Below, in pieces: positions 35,024 through 44,863 of a stretch of 64,000 nucleotides of DNA. This DNA comes from Streptomyces sp. MUM 178J (GTDB taxonomy: Bacteria; Actinomycetota; Actinomycetes; Streptomycetales; Streptomycetaceae): assembly GCF_022414575.1 (NCBI RefSeq), contig NZ_JADWYQ010000025.1, positions 1 through 64,000 on the forward strand, in the 5' to 3' direction. Numbering within the stretch: the first letter of the stretch is position 1; every line of letters starts with the position of its first letter. The translations under genes and the position numbers were made by a program. The notes under the pieces were generated by a model, which saw only the letters and a list, made by a program, of their open reading frames with translations, searched no databases and was not told the origin of the DNA.

Positions 35024-37915
35024 TCAGCTGCAGCCACTGGTCGACCCGCAGCCCTCGCAGATGTAGCAGGAGCCGGCCCGCTGCATCTTCGTGCCGCACG
35101 AGAAGCACAGCGGCGCATCCGCGCTGACGCCCAGCTGCATCTCGACCAGCTCCGCCGAGGTGTGCGCCTCCTTGGGAGCCGGCGCCTCACCGCGGGGGCC
35201 GCTGACGGACTTCAGCGTCTCCTGCTGGCGCGGAGCGGACTGGGCCAGTCCCTCCACGTCCATCTCGTCATCGTCCAGAGCAGGCTCGTAGGAACCGGTC
35301 TCCAGGTGGCGCTGGCGCTCCTCGGCCGAGTGGATGCCGAGTGCCGACCGCGTCTCGAAGGGCAGGAAGTCCAGCGCGAGACGGCGGAAGATGTAGTCCA
35401 CGATGGACTGGGCCATCCGCACGTCCGGGTCGTCCGTCATGCCGGCCGGCTCGAAGCGCATGTTGGTGAACTTCGAGACGTATGTCTCCAGGGGGACGCC
35501 GTACTGCAGACCGACCGAGACGGCGATGGAGAAGGCGTCCATCATGCCCGCGAGGGTCGACCCCTGCTTCGACATCTTCAGGAAGACCTCGCCGAGGCCG
35601 TCGTCCGGGTAGGAGTTGGCGGTCATATAGCCCTCGGCGCCGCCCACCGTGAAGGAGGTGGTGATGCCGGGACGGCCCTTGGGGAGGCGCTTGCGGACCG
35701 GGCGGTACTCGACGACCTTCTCGACGGCCGAGCGGATCGTCTCCTCGCTCTTCTCCGCGACCGCCTCGACCTCCTTCTCCTTGGTCTTGGCGGACAGCGG
35801 CTGGCCGACCTTGCAGTTGTCGCGGTAGATGGCGAGCGCCTTGACGCCCATCTTCCACGCCTCGAAGTAGATCTCCTCGACCTCCTCGACGGTCGCCGAC
35901 TCCGGCATGTTGACCGTCTTGGACAGGGCGCCGGAGATCCACGGCTGGATCGCGGCCATCATCCGGACATGGCCCATCGGGGAGATGGCGCGCTCGCCCA
36001 TGGCGCAGTCGAAGACCTCGTAGTGCTGGGGCTTCAGTCCCGGAGCGTCGATCACATTGCCGTGCTCGGCGATATGGGCGACGATCGCCTCGATCTGCTC
36101 CGGCTGGTAGCCGAGGCGGCGCAGGGCCTGCGGCACCGTGCCGTTCACGATCTGCATCGAGCCGCCGCCGACCAGCTTCTTGAACTTGACCAGTGCGAGG
36201 TCGGGCTCGAGACCGGTGGTGTCGCAGGACATCGCAAGACCGATGGTGCCGGTCGGGGCGATGACGGACGCCTGCGAGTTGCGGAAGCCGTTCTTCTCTC
36301 CGAGGCGGACCACGTCCTGCCAGGCCTCGGTCGCAGCGGCCCAGACCGGGGTGTCCAGGTCGTCCATGCGCTTGGCCTGCGCGTTGGCGTCGGCGTGCTG
36401 CTTCATCACGCGCTTGTGGGCGGTGGCGTTGCGGGCGTAGCCGTCGTACGCCCCGACGACCGCGGCCAGCTCGGCGGAGCGCTTGTACGAGGTGCCCGTC
36501 ATCAGGGACGTGATCGCCCCGGCCAGGGCACGGCCGCCGTCGGAGTCGTACGCATGACCCGTGGCCATCAGCAGGGCGCCGAGGTTGGCGTAGCCGATGC
36601 CGAGCTGGCGGAAGGCGCGGGTGTTCTCGCCGATCTTCTGGGTGGGGAAGTCGGCGAAGCAGATGGAGATGTCCATCGCGGTGATCACCAGCTCGACGAC
36701 CTTGGCGAAGCGCTCGCAGTCGAACGACTGGTTGCCCTCGCCGTCGTCCTTGAGGAACTTCATCAGGTTCAGCGAGGCGAGGTTGCACGAGGTGTTGTCC
36801 AGGTGCATGTACTCGCTGCACGGGTTCGAGCCGTTGATGCGGCCGGACTCCGGGCAGGTGTGCCAGTGGTTGATGGTGTCGTCGTACTGGATGCCGGGGT
36901 CGGCGCAGGCCCAGGCGGCCTCGGCCATCTTGCGGAAGAGCGCCTTGGCGTCGACCTCTTCGATGACCTCTCCGGACAGCCGGGAGGTGAGACCGAACTT
37001 CCCGCCGGACTCCACGGCCTTCATGAACGTGTCGTTCACCCGGACCGAGTTGTTGGCGTTCTGGTACTGGACGGACGTGATGTCGTCGCCGCCCAGGTCC
37101 ATGTCGAAGCCCGCGTCGCGCAGCGCGCGGATCTTCTCCTCTTCCTTGACCTTGGTCTCGATGAAGCCCTCGATGTCGGGGTGGTCGACGTCGAGGATCA
37201 CCATCTTGGCCGCGCGGCGCGTGGCGCCGCCCGACTTGATCGTCCCGGCGGAGGCGTCGGCGCCGCGCATGAACGACACCGGACCGGAGGCGTTGCCTCC
37301 GGAGGAGAGGAGCTCCTTGGAAGAGCGGATGCGGGAGAGGTTCAGGCCGGCGCCGGAGCCGCCCTTGAAGATCATGCCCTCTTCCTTGTACCAGTCGAGG
37401 ATCGACTCCATGGAGTCGTCGACGGACAGGATGAAGCAGGCGGAGACCTGCTGCGGCTGGGGCGTGCCGACGTTGAACCACACCGGGGAGTTGAAGCTGA
37501 AGATCTGGTGCAGGAGGGCGTACGCCAGCTCGTGCTCGAAGATCTCGGCATCGGCGGGCGAGGCGAAGTAGCCGTGGTCCTCGCCGGCCTTCGTGTAGGT
37601 CTTCACGATCCGGTCGATCAGCTGCTTGAGGCCGGTCTCCCGCTGCGGGGTGCCGATGGCCCCGCGGAAGTACTTGCTGGTGACGATGTTGACCGCGTTC
37701 ACCGACCAGAAGTCGGGGAACTCGACGCCACGCTGCTCGAAGTTGACCGAGCCGTCGCGCCAGTTGGTCATGACGACGTCACGGCGCTCCCAGACCACCT
37801 CGTCGTACGGGTGTACGCCGGGGGTGGTGTGGACGCGCTCGATACGCAGGCCCTTGCTCGCCTTGGATCCCTTGGAACGGGACCCCCGTGCCGGGCCGCT
37901 CGTCGTCTCTGTCAT
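35024..37915 (-). CDS. nrdJ: Vitamin B12-dependent ribonucleoside-diphosphate reductase (class II)
   Basis: The 963-residue enzyme makes deoxyribonucleotides using adenosylcobalamin, independent of oxygen. Visible features are the substrate-loop cysteine (QVSACFIL), the radical-site segment NGSNPCSEYMHLDNTSCN and TGTSY-type core motifs. A C-terminal cysteine-rich zinc-ribbon-like tail (CFSCGTKMQ...CEGCG) is also present. Length is close to the 961 residues recalled for S. coelicolor NrdJ. The ATG at 37915 has GGGAGG 5-6 nt upstream. It follows nrdR by 179 bp in the same direction, and both should be repressed through the NrdR boxes before nrdR. No cobalamin riboswitch was seen. Confidence 0.96.
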   Translation of the reverse strand: MTETTSGPARGSRSKGSKASKGLRIERVHTTPGVHPYDEVVWERRDVVMTNWRDGSVNFEQRGVEFPDFWSVNAVNIVTSKYFRGAIGTPQRETGLKQLIDRIVKTYTKAGEDHGYFASPADAEIFEHELAYALLHQIFSFNSPVWFNVGTPQPQQVSACFILSVDDSMESILDWYKEEGMIFKGGSGAGLNLSRIRSSKELLSSGGNASGPVSFMRGADASAGTIKSGGATRRAAKMVILDVDHPDIEGFIETKVKEEEKIRALRDAGFDMDLGGDDITSVQYQNANNSVRVNDTFMKAVESGGKFGLTSRLSGEVIEEVDAKALFRKMAEAAWACADPGIQYDDTINHWHTCPESGRINGSNPCSEYMHLDNTSCNLASLNLMKFLKDDGEGNQSFDCERFAKVVELVITAMDISICFADFPTQKIGENTRAFRQLGIGYANLGALLMATGHAYDSDGGRALAGAITSLMTGTSYKRSAELAAVVGAYDGYARNATAHKRVMKQHADANAQAKRMDDLDTPVWAAATEAWQDVVRLGEKNGFRNSQASVIAPTGTIGLAMSCDTTGLEPDLALVKFKKLVGGGSMQIVNGTVPQALRRLGYQPEQIEAIVAHIAEHGNVIDAPGLKPQHYEVFDCAMGERAISPMGHVRMMAAIQPWISGALSKTVNMPESATVEEVEEIYFEAWKMGVKALAIYRDNCKVGQPLSAKTKEKEVEAVAEKSEETIRSAVEKVVEYRPVRKRLPKGRPGITTSFTVGGAEGYMTANSYPDDGLGEVFLKMSKQGSTLAGMMDAFSIAVSVGLQYGVPLETYVSKFTNMRFEPAGMTDDPDVRMAQSIVDYIFRRLALDFLPFETRSALGIHSAEERQRHLETGSYEPALDDDEMDVEGLAQSAPRQQETLKSVSGPRGEAPAPKEAHTSAELVEMQLGVSADAPLCFSCGTKMQRAGSCYICEGCGSTSGCS

Positions 37916-38094
37916 GCCGCCTCCCATATACGGGCAAAAACGCCCTGAAGTGCCCAGATCTTCCCAGGGCACATATCTGTCTCTTGCCGCGGACGCCGCA
38001 CTCAGCACCGCCCATGACACGTTGTGCGCCGCTCCGGCCGATCGCCGGGCGGCCGCCGCCGCCGCATGTCCCGGCCGACAACGGCCGGGACCGC

Positions 38095-38607
38095 TCAGTC
38101 GGCGGACGCGGCGGGGGCCGGAACCTCCAGGGGTTCGCCTGCCCCGCTCTCCTTTACGGGCGGCCGCTGCTCGCGGAGCTCCGCGATGGCGGCCTCGAAG
38201 TCGTCCAGCGAGTCGAAAGCCCGGTAGACGGAAGCGAAACGCAGGTACGCGACAAGGTCGAGTTCCTGCAGGGGGCCGAGTATCGCCAGACCCACGTCGT
38301 GGGTGGTCAGCTCGGCGCTGCCGGTTGCGCGCACCGCCTCCTCGACCCGCTGGCCGAGCTGGGCGAGGGCGTCCTCGGTGACCGGTCTCCCCTGGCATGC
38401 CTTGCGGACACCGGAGATGACCTTGGTACGACTGAAGGGCTCGGTGACGCCGGAGCGCTTGATCACCATCAGTGAGGCGGTCTCCACCGTGGTGAAGCGG
38501 CGGGAGCAGTCGGGACACTGACGGCGTCTGCGGATCGACGTGCCGTCGTCCGTGGTGCGGCTGTCGACGACACGGCTGTCTGGGTGCCTGCAGAAGGGGC
38601 AGTGCAT
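38095..38607 (-). CDS. nrdR: Transcriptional repressor NrdR
   Basis: The 170-residue repressor senses (d)ATP and controls ribonucleotide reductase genes. The N-terminal zinc ribbon has cysteines 3, 6, 31 and 34 (HCPFC and QCPDC). An ATP-cone follows ([22 protein letters not shown] onward, ~50-140). The C-terminal ~20 residues are Pro/Ala-rich. Length is normal for the family. The ATG at 38607 is set by the invariant MHCPFC start. It precedes nrdJ in an operon, and two boxes for its own protein lie about 100-145 nt upstream, so it is autoregulated. Confidence 0.96.
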   Translation of the reverse strand: MHCPFCRHPDSRVVDSRTTDDGTSIRRRRQCPDCSRRFTTVETASLMVIKRSGVTEPFSRTKVISGVRKACQGRPVTEDALAQLGQRVEEAVRATGSAELTTHDVGLAILGPLQELDLVAYLRFASVYRAFDSLDDFEAAIAELREQRPPVKESGAGEPLEVPAPAASAD

Positions 38608-38704
38608 GGCTCCCAACCCTCCCTCACAAGCACGATGAAATAGCCTCGCCAGGGCGGTCGGAGCCCTTCGAAGCAGCCCCCAGCATAGGCGATGACCAAC
38701 CCAG

Positions 38705-38720
38705 AACCACAACTTGTGGG
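38705..38720 (-). promoter_or_regulatory. NrdR box 2
   Basis: CCACAAGTTGTGG within CCCACAAGTTGTGGTT is a palindrome of NrdR-box type. Its centre is 32.5 bp from that of the other box, about three helical turns, as known for paired NrdR sites. Confidence 0.7.
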
Positions 38721-38737
38721 CTGCGGGGATAACTCAA

Positions 38738-38752
38738 CCACTACATCTAGGG
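38738..38752 (-). promoter_or_regulatory. NrdR box 1
   Basis: CCCTAGATGTAGTGG fits the NrdR-box pattern (ACACTATATMTAGTG-like, CTA...TAG symmetry). Together with the box at 38705-38720 it covers the probable nrdRJ promoter. Confidence 0.7.
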
Positions 38753-39074
38753 CTTGGTCGAGCTTCGGACACACATCGCGTGTCATGGGAGCACGGGGTT
38801 CGCGACCGGTCACACGACGCCACGCGGAAGCGGTTCAGGCCTCCGCCGGATCCACCGGAGGCCGGCCATGAGGGTAGCGGGCGGCGCACTGCTGCACCGA
38901 CTCAGGGGGCGACGGATGTCAGACTGGGACCGACCCAGGGCCGGGCCGGCGACGGCCGTCACAGTCCGCATCGGCGCCGCGGGCCACCGTGACGGCCGGA
39001 GCAAGCCGCACAAGCCGATCGTTCGCACATACACCCAGCAAGGCGTTTACGTCAGCCAATCTGCGATTTTTCAC
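38753..39074. other. nrdR-lexA intergenic remainder
   Basis: About 320 bp between the NrdR boxes and the SOS box. It holds a 10-bp inverted repeat CGGCCGTCAC/GTGACGGCCG (38953-38998). A short plus-strand frame, 38917-39155, has a GGGGGCGACGG-like site but runs through the SOS box and lexA start, so I do not call it a gene. Confidence 0.5.
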
Positions 39075-39090
39075 TCGAACGTGTGTTTGG
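39075..39090 (+). promoter_or_regulatory. SOS box (LexA site) of lexA
   Basis: TCGAAC-GTGT-GTTTGG matches 10 of the 12 fixed positions of the actinobacterial LexA operator TCGAAC-N4-GTTCGA. It lies 61 nt before the lexA GTG, where it should give autoregulation. Confidence 0.85.
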
Positions 39091-39151
39091 CGCAACCTTT
39101 CGAAACCAACTACCGTTGTCCAGCCAGGGAGACCATTCGAGAGGGGCCGAC

Positions 39152-39946
39152 GTGACCACCACCGCAGACAGTGCCGCCATCACTGCCCAGGACCGCTCCC
39201 AGACCCGATACGAGCCGGTGCATGCCATGAACGACGCCACCACGCCCCCGGAGGGGACGGAACCGCCACGACCTGCACGTTCGCTGCCCGGTCGACCTCC
39301 AGGCATCCGCGCCGACAGCTCCGGCCTCACCGATCGGCAGCGCCGTGTGATCGAGGTGATCCGTGACTCCGTGCAGCGCCGCGGATACCCACCGTCGATG
39401 CGGGAGATCGGCCAGGCGGTGGGACTGTCCAGCACCTCGTCGGTCGCCCACCAGCTGATGGCCCTGGAGCGGAAGGGCTTCCTCCGCCGGGATCCGCACC
39501 GCCCCCGGGCCTATGAGGTACGGGGCTCCGACCAGCCCAGCACGCAGCCCACCGACACCACGGGCAAGCCCGCCGCCTCCTATGTGCCGCTCGTCGGCCG
39601 AATCGCGGCCGGCGGCCCGATCCTCGCCGAGGAATCGGTGGAGGATGTCTTCCCGCTCCCCCGCCAGCTCGTCGGCGACGGTGAGCTCTTCGTCCTGAAG
39701 GTCGTCGGCGACTCCATGATCGAAGCGGCGATCTGCGACGGCGACTGGGTCACCGTCCGCCGCCAGCCCGTCGCGGAGAACGGCGACATCGTGGCCGCCA
39801 TGCTGGAAGGCGAAGCCACGGTCAAGCGCTTCAAGCGGGAGAACGGCCATGTGTGGCTGCTCCCGCACAACGCCGCCTACCAGCCCATCCCCGGCGACGA
39901 CGCCACCATCCTCGGCAAGGTCGTCGCCGTGCTACGGCGCGTGTGA
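39152..39946 (+). CDS. lexA: SOS repressor LexA
   Basis: The 264-residue repressor cleaves itself when RecA is activated by DNA damage. The N-terminal winged helix ([16 protein letters not shown], ~59-74; [12 protein letters not shown], recognition helix ~91-102) follows a ~50-residue extension common in streptomycetes. The cleavage site is Ala153-Gly154 (IAAGGPI), and the serine-lysine dyad is Ser188 (VGDSMIEA) and Lys225 (ATVKRF). The GTG at 39152 has GAGAGGGG at normal spacing. It is monocistronic, with an SOS box upstream and a strong hairpin downstream, shared with the convergent helicase gene. Confidence 0.97.
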   Translation: MTTTADSAAITAQDRSQTRYEPVHAMNDATTPPEGTEPPRPARSLPGRPPGIRADSSGLTDRQRRVIEVIRDSVQRRGYPPSMREIGQAVGLSSTSSVAHQLMALERKGFLRRDPHRPRAYEVRGSDQPSTQPTDTTGKPAASYVPLVGRIAAGGPILAEESVEDVFPLPRQLVGDGELFVLKVVGDSMIEAAICDGDWVTVRRQPVAENGDIVAAMLEGEATVKRFKRENGHVWLLPHNAAYQPIPGDDATILGKVVAVLRRV

Positions 39947-39967
39947 CCACCCGCCGAGCCCTCGACC

Positions 39968-40002
39968 GGGCCCCGGGACCCACTGCGCCGGTCCCGGGGC
40001 CC
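39968..40002. terminator. Bidirectional terminator between lexA and the DinG-like helicase
   Basis: GGGCCCCGGGACC (39968-39980) pairs perfectly over 13 bp with 39990-40002 around a 9-nt loop, between convergent genes. Confidence 0.85.
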
Positions 40003-40056
40003 AGCTGTTGGCGCGCATAGCCGTGCGGCCTCCCCGCGGCAGCCGCACGAGGAGAC

Positions 40057-42030
40057 CTACGCGCCATCCGCCTTCGCAGCGGCGTCGATCGCCGCCAACG
40101 AGCGCCGTACCTGATTGCGGTCCACCGTGTACCAGAAGTCGGGCAGCGAAGCCCGCAGAAAGCTGCCGTACCGGGCTGTCGCCAGCCGCTGGTCGAGCAC
40201 CGCGACGACGCCCCGGTCACCCGTGGCCCGCACCAGACGGCCGGCCCCCTGCGCCATCAGCAGCGCCGCATGGGTCGCGGCCACCGCCATGAACCCATTG
40301 CCGCCCGCCTCCTCCACGGCCCTCTGACGGGCGCTCATCAACGGGTCGTCGGGGCGCGGGAAGGGGATCTTGTCCATCACCACCAGCTGGCAGCTCGCAC
40401 CCGGGACGTCCACGCCCTGCCACAGCGACAACGTGCCGAACAGACAGGTCTGAGGGTCCGCGGCGAAGTTCTTGATCAGCTCTCCGAGGGTCTCCTCCCC
40501 CTGGAGCAGGATCGGGAACTCCGGAATCCGCGTCCGCAGTTCCTCGGCCGCGGCCTGGGCCGCCCGCATCGAGGAGAACAGGCCCAACGTGCGGCCGCCG
40601 GCCGCCTGGATGAGCTCCGTCAGCTCATCCAGCATGTCACCGCGCTCCCCGTCACGCGCCGGCCGCGCCAGGTGTCTCGCGACATAGAGAATGCCCTGCT
40701 TCGGATAGTCGAAGGGTGAGCCGACGTCCACGCCCTTCCACTGGGGGACGTCCTCCCCCTCGGTGCCCTCCGGAGCCAGCCCGAGCGACGCCCCGACACC
40801 GTTGAAATCCCCGCCGATCTTCAGCGTGGCGGAGGTCAGCACCACCGAACGTTCCGCGAAGAGCTTGTCGCGCAGCAGTCCGGAGACGGACAGGGGCGCC
40901 ACGCGCAGGGAGGCGCCGAAGCGGTCATGGCGCTCGTACCAGACGACGTCGTACTCGGAACCCTGGGTGATGCGCTCCGACACATCGTGAATGGTCTCCA
41001 CCGCTGCCAGGGCCTGCTTGCGCACCGCGTCCTCGTCCTGCACCGACTGGTCGCGGGTCGCACCGAGGGCGGAGATGACCGCGCGGGCCGCGTCGCGCAG
41101 CGCCGACAGGGCATGGCCGAGGTCCTCGGGGATCTGTTCCAGACGACCCGGCAGGGCCAGCTCCATCAGCCGCTCGAAGCCCTCCGCGGCCGTCTGGAGC
41201 TGGTCGGCGATCTTCTCGTTGACGAGCTTCGCCGCGCGCCGCACCGCCCGGTTGACCTGGCCCGGGGTGAGCTCGCCGGTCGCGACGCCGGTCACCCGGG
41301 AGACCAGCTCATGCGCCTCGTCGACGATCAGCACGTCGTGCTGCGGAAGCACCGGCGCGCCCTCGATCGCGTCGATGGCGAGCAGGGCGTGGTTGGTGAC
41401 GATGACCTCGGCGAGCTTGGCTCGCTCCCGCGCCGCCTCGGCGAAGCACTCCGCTCCGTAAGCGCACTTCGACGCGCCCAGGCATTCACGGGAGGAGACC
41501 GACACCTGCGACCACGCCCGGTCGGAGACACCGGGGGTGAGGTCGTCGCGGTCCCCGGTCTCCGTCTCGTCCGACCAGTCGCGCACCCTCAGCAGATCCT
41601 GGCCCAGCCTGCTCGTCGGCGCGGCCGACTCGAAGACGTCGAACAGCCCCTCCTCCTCGTCCTGCGGCGCGCCTTCGTGCAGCCGGTGCAGACACAGATA
41701 GTTGGAGCGGCCCTTGAGCATGGCGAAATCGGGACGGCGGCGCAGCAACGGGTGCAGCGCATCGACCGTGCGGGGCAGATCCCGCTCGACGAGCTGGCGC
41801 TGGAGTGCCAGCGTCGCCGTGGCCACCACCACCTTCTCTCCATGGGCGAGCGCCGGTACGAGGTAGCCCAGCGACTTGCCGGTGCCCGTGCCCGCCTGGA
41901 CCAGCAGATGGGAGCCGTCGTCGACGGCTTCCGCGACGGCGTCGGCCATAGCCGCCTGGCCTGGGCGCTCCGTGCCGCCGACGGCGGTGACGGCGGCGTG
42001 GAGGAGCTCGGAGAGGGATGGCTTCGTCAT
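40057..42030 (-). CDS. ATP-dependent DNA helicase, DinG/XPD-like
   Basis: The protein has 657 residues. Motif I is QAGTGTGKSLGYLVP (~47), motif II DEAHELV, and late motifs include LFGTLSLWQGVDVPG and AAGRLVRATGDRGVV-like sequence. Four cysteines between motifs Ia and II (YLCLHRL, ECLGASKC, YGAEC) are placed to bind a [4Fe-4S] cluster, as in XPD and DinG. It should unwind DNA 5' to 3', and DinG homologues resolve R-loops and damaged forks. The position next to lexA fits, but I see no SOS box before it. The ATG lacks a strong ribosome site; TAGGGT lies 9 nt upstream. Confidence 0.92.
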   Translation of the reverse strand: MTKPSLSELLHAAVTAVGGTERPGQAAMADAVAEAVDDGSHLLVQAGTGTGKSLGYLVPALAHGEKVVVATATLALQRQLVERDLPRTVDALHPLLRRRPDFAMLKGRSNYLCLHRLHEGAPQDEEEGLFDVFESAAPTSRLGQDLLRVRDWSDETETGDRDDLTPGVSDRAWSQVSVSSRECLGASKCAYGAECFAEAARERAKLAEVIVTNHALLAIDAIEGAPVLPQHDVLIVDEAHELVSRVTGVATGELTPGQVNRAVRRAAKLVNEKIADQLQTAAEGFERLMELALPGRLEQIPEDLGHALSALRDAARAVISALGATRDQSVQDEDAVRKQALAAVETIHDVSERITQGSEYDVVWYERHDRFGASLRVAPLSVSGLLRDKLFAERSVVLTSATLKIGGDFNGVGASLGLAPEGTEGEDVPQWKGVDVGSPFDYPKQGILYVARHLARPARDGERGDMLDELTELIQAAGGRTLGLFSSMRAAQAAAEELRTRIPEFPILLQGEETLGELIKNFAADPQTCLFGTLSLWQGVDVPGASCQLVVMDKIPFPRPDDPLMSARQRAVEEAGGNGFMAVAATHAALLMAQGAGRLVRATGDRGVVAVLDQRLATARYGSFLRASLPDFWYTVDRNQVRRSLAAIDAAAKADGA

Positions 42031-42103
42031 AGGCCGTCCACCCTACGGTGCGGCGCCGACAGCCCGGTCGGGGAGCACGCTCCGAGCGTCGGGAACCGGC
42101 CCG

Positions 42104-43999
42104 TCAGCACGCGGCGAGAGGGTTGGGGACGGTGCCGTGCACTGCGGCGTGCGGGCGCAGCGCGCGGTCCCGGTATCCGTCCAGGTGGAGCCGGTTGCGG
42201 TTGAGGCAGAGCCGATCGATACGCGGGGTGAGCAGGTCGAACAGCTCGTAGCGCTCCTTGAGCTCCGGAAAGCGCGCCTGGTGGCGGAGGATCTCGGCCC
42301 GTACAAGGGAGAAGAAGGCGTCCTCCGGCACCCCGAGCTGCTCCTCGCACAGGGGCGCGAGAAAACGGAAGACCCCGATGAACAGCCCGGAGTGGATGAA
42401 CTGGGTGAGGAACCCCGGTTCTTCGGTGAGCAGGGTGCGCCGGACCTCCTCGGGCATCGCGTCGTGCTCCGGCAGCGGCTGGGCGCTGATGTTGACGTCG
42501 TCGACGAAGTCCTTGATCGCAAGCCGGACCGGTGTCTCCCGGTCGTCGAAGACGACGATGGCGTTCTCGCCGTGCGGGGAGAAGACGGTGCCGTAGCGGT
42601 AGAGGAAGTGCAGCAGCGGGGGCAGCATGGCGGCGAAGAGCCGCTGCAGCCAGACGGCGGGGGCGAGTCCGGAGCGTTCGACGAGCTCCGCGGCGAAGGA
42701 GCGCCCCTGTGGGTCGGTGTGCAGCAGGGAGGCGAGGGTCCTGGCGCGCTCACCGGGCGCGAGCTGCGGCTGGAGCGGCTCGCGCCAGATGGCTCCCAGC
42801 AGTTCCTTGTACTGGTAGGGCACTTCGGGGAGATGGTCGTACAGCGGGTGCTCGACGGTGACCGAGGCGACTTCGCCGAGCAGGATCACTCCGCAGGCGT
42901 CGCGGAGGAAGGGGTCGGCGTCGCGCAGGCCGTGGACCCAGGCGGTCACTGCGGGTGCGGCCATGGTTCGCTCGGTGGGCAGCCCGCGCCACACCAGGGT
43001 GTTGAGGATCGACAGCGGCAGCTTGACGGTGTGCCGGTCGAGCCGGTCGGCGTTGACGAAGGTGCGGATCGACTGCTGCGGCAGCCGCCGGTCCCCGTCC
43101 GCGGGCAGCGGGACGATGTCGCCCGCCGCGATGGCGGGGGCGAACAGGGGCAGCAGCACATCGTCCCACTGCCAGGGGTGGACGGGCAGATACAGGTAGG
43201 CGTCCGGGTCGCGGCCCGCCGCGCGCAGCTCGGCGGCGAAGCAGCTGCGGACGGACGGGTCCAGTTCATGTGCATAGAGGTTCTCGGGGGCTGCGAGCCG
43301 GGGGACTCCGCGGTAGACGCCGATGCGGCGGCTGACCGCGATCCACGGCAGCCGGGCGGGGGTGCGGGCCTCGGGTGACCAGCGGGCGGTGTCGGTGGCG
43401 GAGAAGCCGATCCGGCCCTTGTTCAGGACCAGCCACGGGTGGCCGGTCTGATGGCCCTCGATGTCGGCGTACTCGAGTTCGGCGAGTTCGGCGGCTCGGA
43501 GGGCTCCGTGGTCGAGCCGGGTGTCGGAGAGCAAGGTGGTGGTGAGCTCCCTCAGAAGGTGGCCGAGGGTGGCGCCGTCGAGGGCGAGGAGGGTGCGGGC
43601 GCGGGCGAGGAAGGTGAGCGGGTCGGTGAAGGGGCTGCCGGCCTCGGTGATGGAGCGCGGGTCGACGCGCCAGCTGTCGTAGACGCCGCGGCGGGCGCGG
43701 AAGATGAGGGTCGCGCCGTCGTCCAGGGTGAGGCTGTACCGGTCGGCGCGGTCGGCCGCGGGGACGGGTTCGATGATCTCCTCATAGGCGAATTCGCCGA
43801 GCATCTTGGCGAGCAGACGGCGTGCCGCCCGTTCCCAGGCCTGCTGGTTCAGGCCGGGCGGGGCGTACAGGGCCGTGGGCGGCTGCGGGACTGCGGCGGG
43901 CTGAAACGCGGGGGCCGGGGCGGCCGCGGGAGCCGCGTGCGGTGGCGGCGCGGAGCCGGCGGCATCAGCGGAGTCATGGGTGGCTGAGGTCTTCGGCAC
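42104..43999 (-). CDS. IucA/IucC-family siderophore synthetase (NIS synthetase)
   Basis: The protein has 631 residues. The N-terminal ~45 are Pro/Ala-rich. The NIS core is clear: GHPWLVLNKGRIGFS, the HPWQWDD motif, VNADRLDRHTVKLPLS, and SPHGENAIVVFDD near the end. The last ~150 residues form the usual C-terminal domain. Such enzymes join citrate or other carboxylates to amines or hydroxamates using ATP via an adenylate. It is last of a four-gene operon; the GTG at 43999 has GAGGAG. Its probable role is the final condensation, but which substrate it uses is not readable. Confidence 0.92.
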   Translation of the reverse strand: MPKTSATHDSADAAGSAPPPHAAPAAAPAPAFQPAAVPQPPTALYAPPGLNQQAWERAARRLLAKMLGEFAYEEIIEPVPAADRADRYSLTLDDGATLIFRARRGVYDSWRVDPRSITEAGSPFTDPLTFLARARTLLALDGATLGHLLRELTTTLLSDTRLDHGALRAAELAELEYADIEGHQTGHPWLVLNKGRIGFSATDTARWSPEARTPARLPWIAVSRRIGVYRGVPRLAAPENLYAHELDPSVRSCFAAELRAAGRDPDAYLYLPVHPWQWDDVLLPLFAPAIAAGDIVPLPADGDRRLPQQSIRTFVNADRLDRHTVKLPLSILNTLVWRGLPTERTMAAPAVTAWVHGLRDADPFLRDACGVILLGEVASVTVEHPLYDHLPEVPYQYKELLGAIWREPLQPQLAPGERARTLASLLHTDPQGRSFAAELVERSGLAPAVWLQRLFAAMLPPLLHFLYRYGTVFSPHGENAIVVFDDRETPVRLAIKDFVDDVNISAQPLPEHDAMPEEVRRTLLTEEPGFLTQFIHSGLFIGVFRFLAPLCEEQLGVPEDAFFSLVRAEILRHQARFPELKERYELFDLLTPRIDRLCLNRNRLHLDGYRDRALRPHAAVHGTVPNPLAAC

Positions 44000-44069
44000 G
44001 GGGACTCCTCGGGTGGATAGCCGATGCGGGCGAGCGGGGGTATGCCGGATACGGGGGTCAGCGGGTCGT

Positions 44070-44804
44070 TCACAGCAGATGGCGCAGGGCTCGGTCGCGG
44101 ATCATCAGTGCGGCTCGCTTGTCGGGGAGGTCGACTTCCGCGGAGTAGCGGAATCCGGCGCTCAGGAAGGCGGAGACGGAGGGGGTGTTGCGCAGGTCGG
44201 GCTCCGCGATGACGCGGGTGCAGCGGGGCCGTTGGTCGAGGATGTGGTCGGCGACGGCGTTGAGCAGGGTCGAGCCGACGCCCCGGCCGCGGTCGGCGAC
44301 GCCTCCGATGAGCAGGTGGATGCCGGTGTCGTGCGGCCGGGCCGGATAGTGGCGGGCGAGCGGGTCGAGATCGGCGCGGTAGATCTCGAAGTAGCTCATG
44401 GCGATGGAGTCGAGGACTCCGAGGCAGGGGATGCTGCGCCCGTCGCCGTCGAGTTGGCCGCGCAGATGGGCCGCGGTGACGGAGTCGGGTCCCGCCAGCT
44501 CCCAGAAGGAGGCCACGGCGGGGTCGTTCATCCAGCGGGTGATCAGCGGCAGGTCGCGCTCCATGCGTACGGGGACGAGCTGGAACCGCCCGGCCGGGGT
44601 GGTGACGGGTCCCCATGCGGCCGGGGAGTCCAGCAGGTCCGCGGAGCCCGTGCCGGGGTCGGCCCGTGAGGGCACGGAGGCGAGTTCGTCCTCGCGGAAC
44701 AGCGTGAGCAGTTCACCGGAGAGCCGTAGGTCCAGGGTGTCGTCAGCGCCGTCGCCGAGCCGGGGGCCGGGACCGGCGCCGGTGCTCGCATCGGTGGGAG
44801 GCAC
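44070..44804 (-). CDS. Siderophore-type GNAT N-acyltransferase (RhbD/IucB-like)
   Basis: The protein has 244 residues. The C-terminal ~180 form an Acetyltransf_8-type GNAT domain: ITRWMNDPAVASFWELAG, SYFEIYRADLDPLARHYP, and the CoA loop GVGSTLLNAVAD. These enzymes acylate the (hydroxyl)amine of the diamine used in hydroxamate siderophores. The N-terminal ~65 residues are variable. The GTG has AAGGAGAG upstream. It sits between the two synthetase genes, 59 and 70 bp apart, clearly in the operon. No N-hydroxylase accompanies it, which is odd for this enzyme type. Confidence 0.9.
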   Translation of the reverse strand: MPPTDASTGAGPGPRLGDGADDTLDLRLSGELLTLFREDELASVPSRADPGTGSADLLDSPAAWGPVTTPAGRFQLVPVRMERDLPLITRWMNDPAVASFWELAGPDSVTAAHLRGQLDGDGRSIPCLGVLDSIAMSYFEIYRADLDPLARHYPARPHDTGIHLLIGGVADRGRGVGSTLLNAVADHILDQRPRCTRVIAEPDLRNTPSVSAFLSAGFRYSAEVDLPDKRAALMIRDRALRHLL

Positions 44805-44863
44805 GGTTGGCTCTCCTTGTGTCGCGTTGGGGGCGCCGGCCTGGCGGCGCCGGGGTTCTTCCT

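Noticed and set aside
35162..37948. Very long plus-strand open frame (928 codons) opposite nrdJ
   Set aside because: It mirrors nrdJ on the opposite strand, has low-complexity Arg/Gly/Asp/Val composition typical of high-G+C antisense frames, and no ribosome site or family motif.
37916..38094. Cobalamin riboswitch before nrdJ
   Set aside because: The B12-dependent enzyme prompted a search, but no B12-box-like sequence or fold was seen; NrdR boxes explain the regulation.
38917..39155. Small plus-strand frame with a possible ribosome site before lexA
   Set aside because: It runs through the lexA SOS box and into the lexA start codon, and has no recognisable product.
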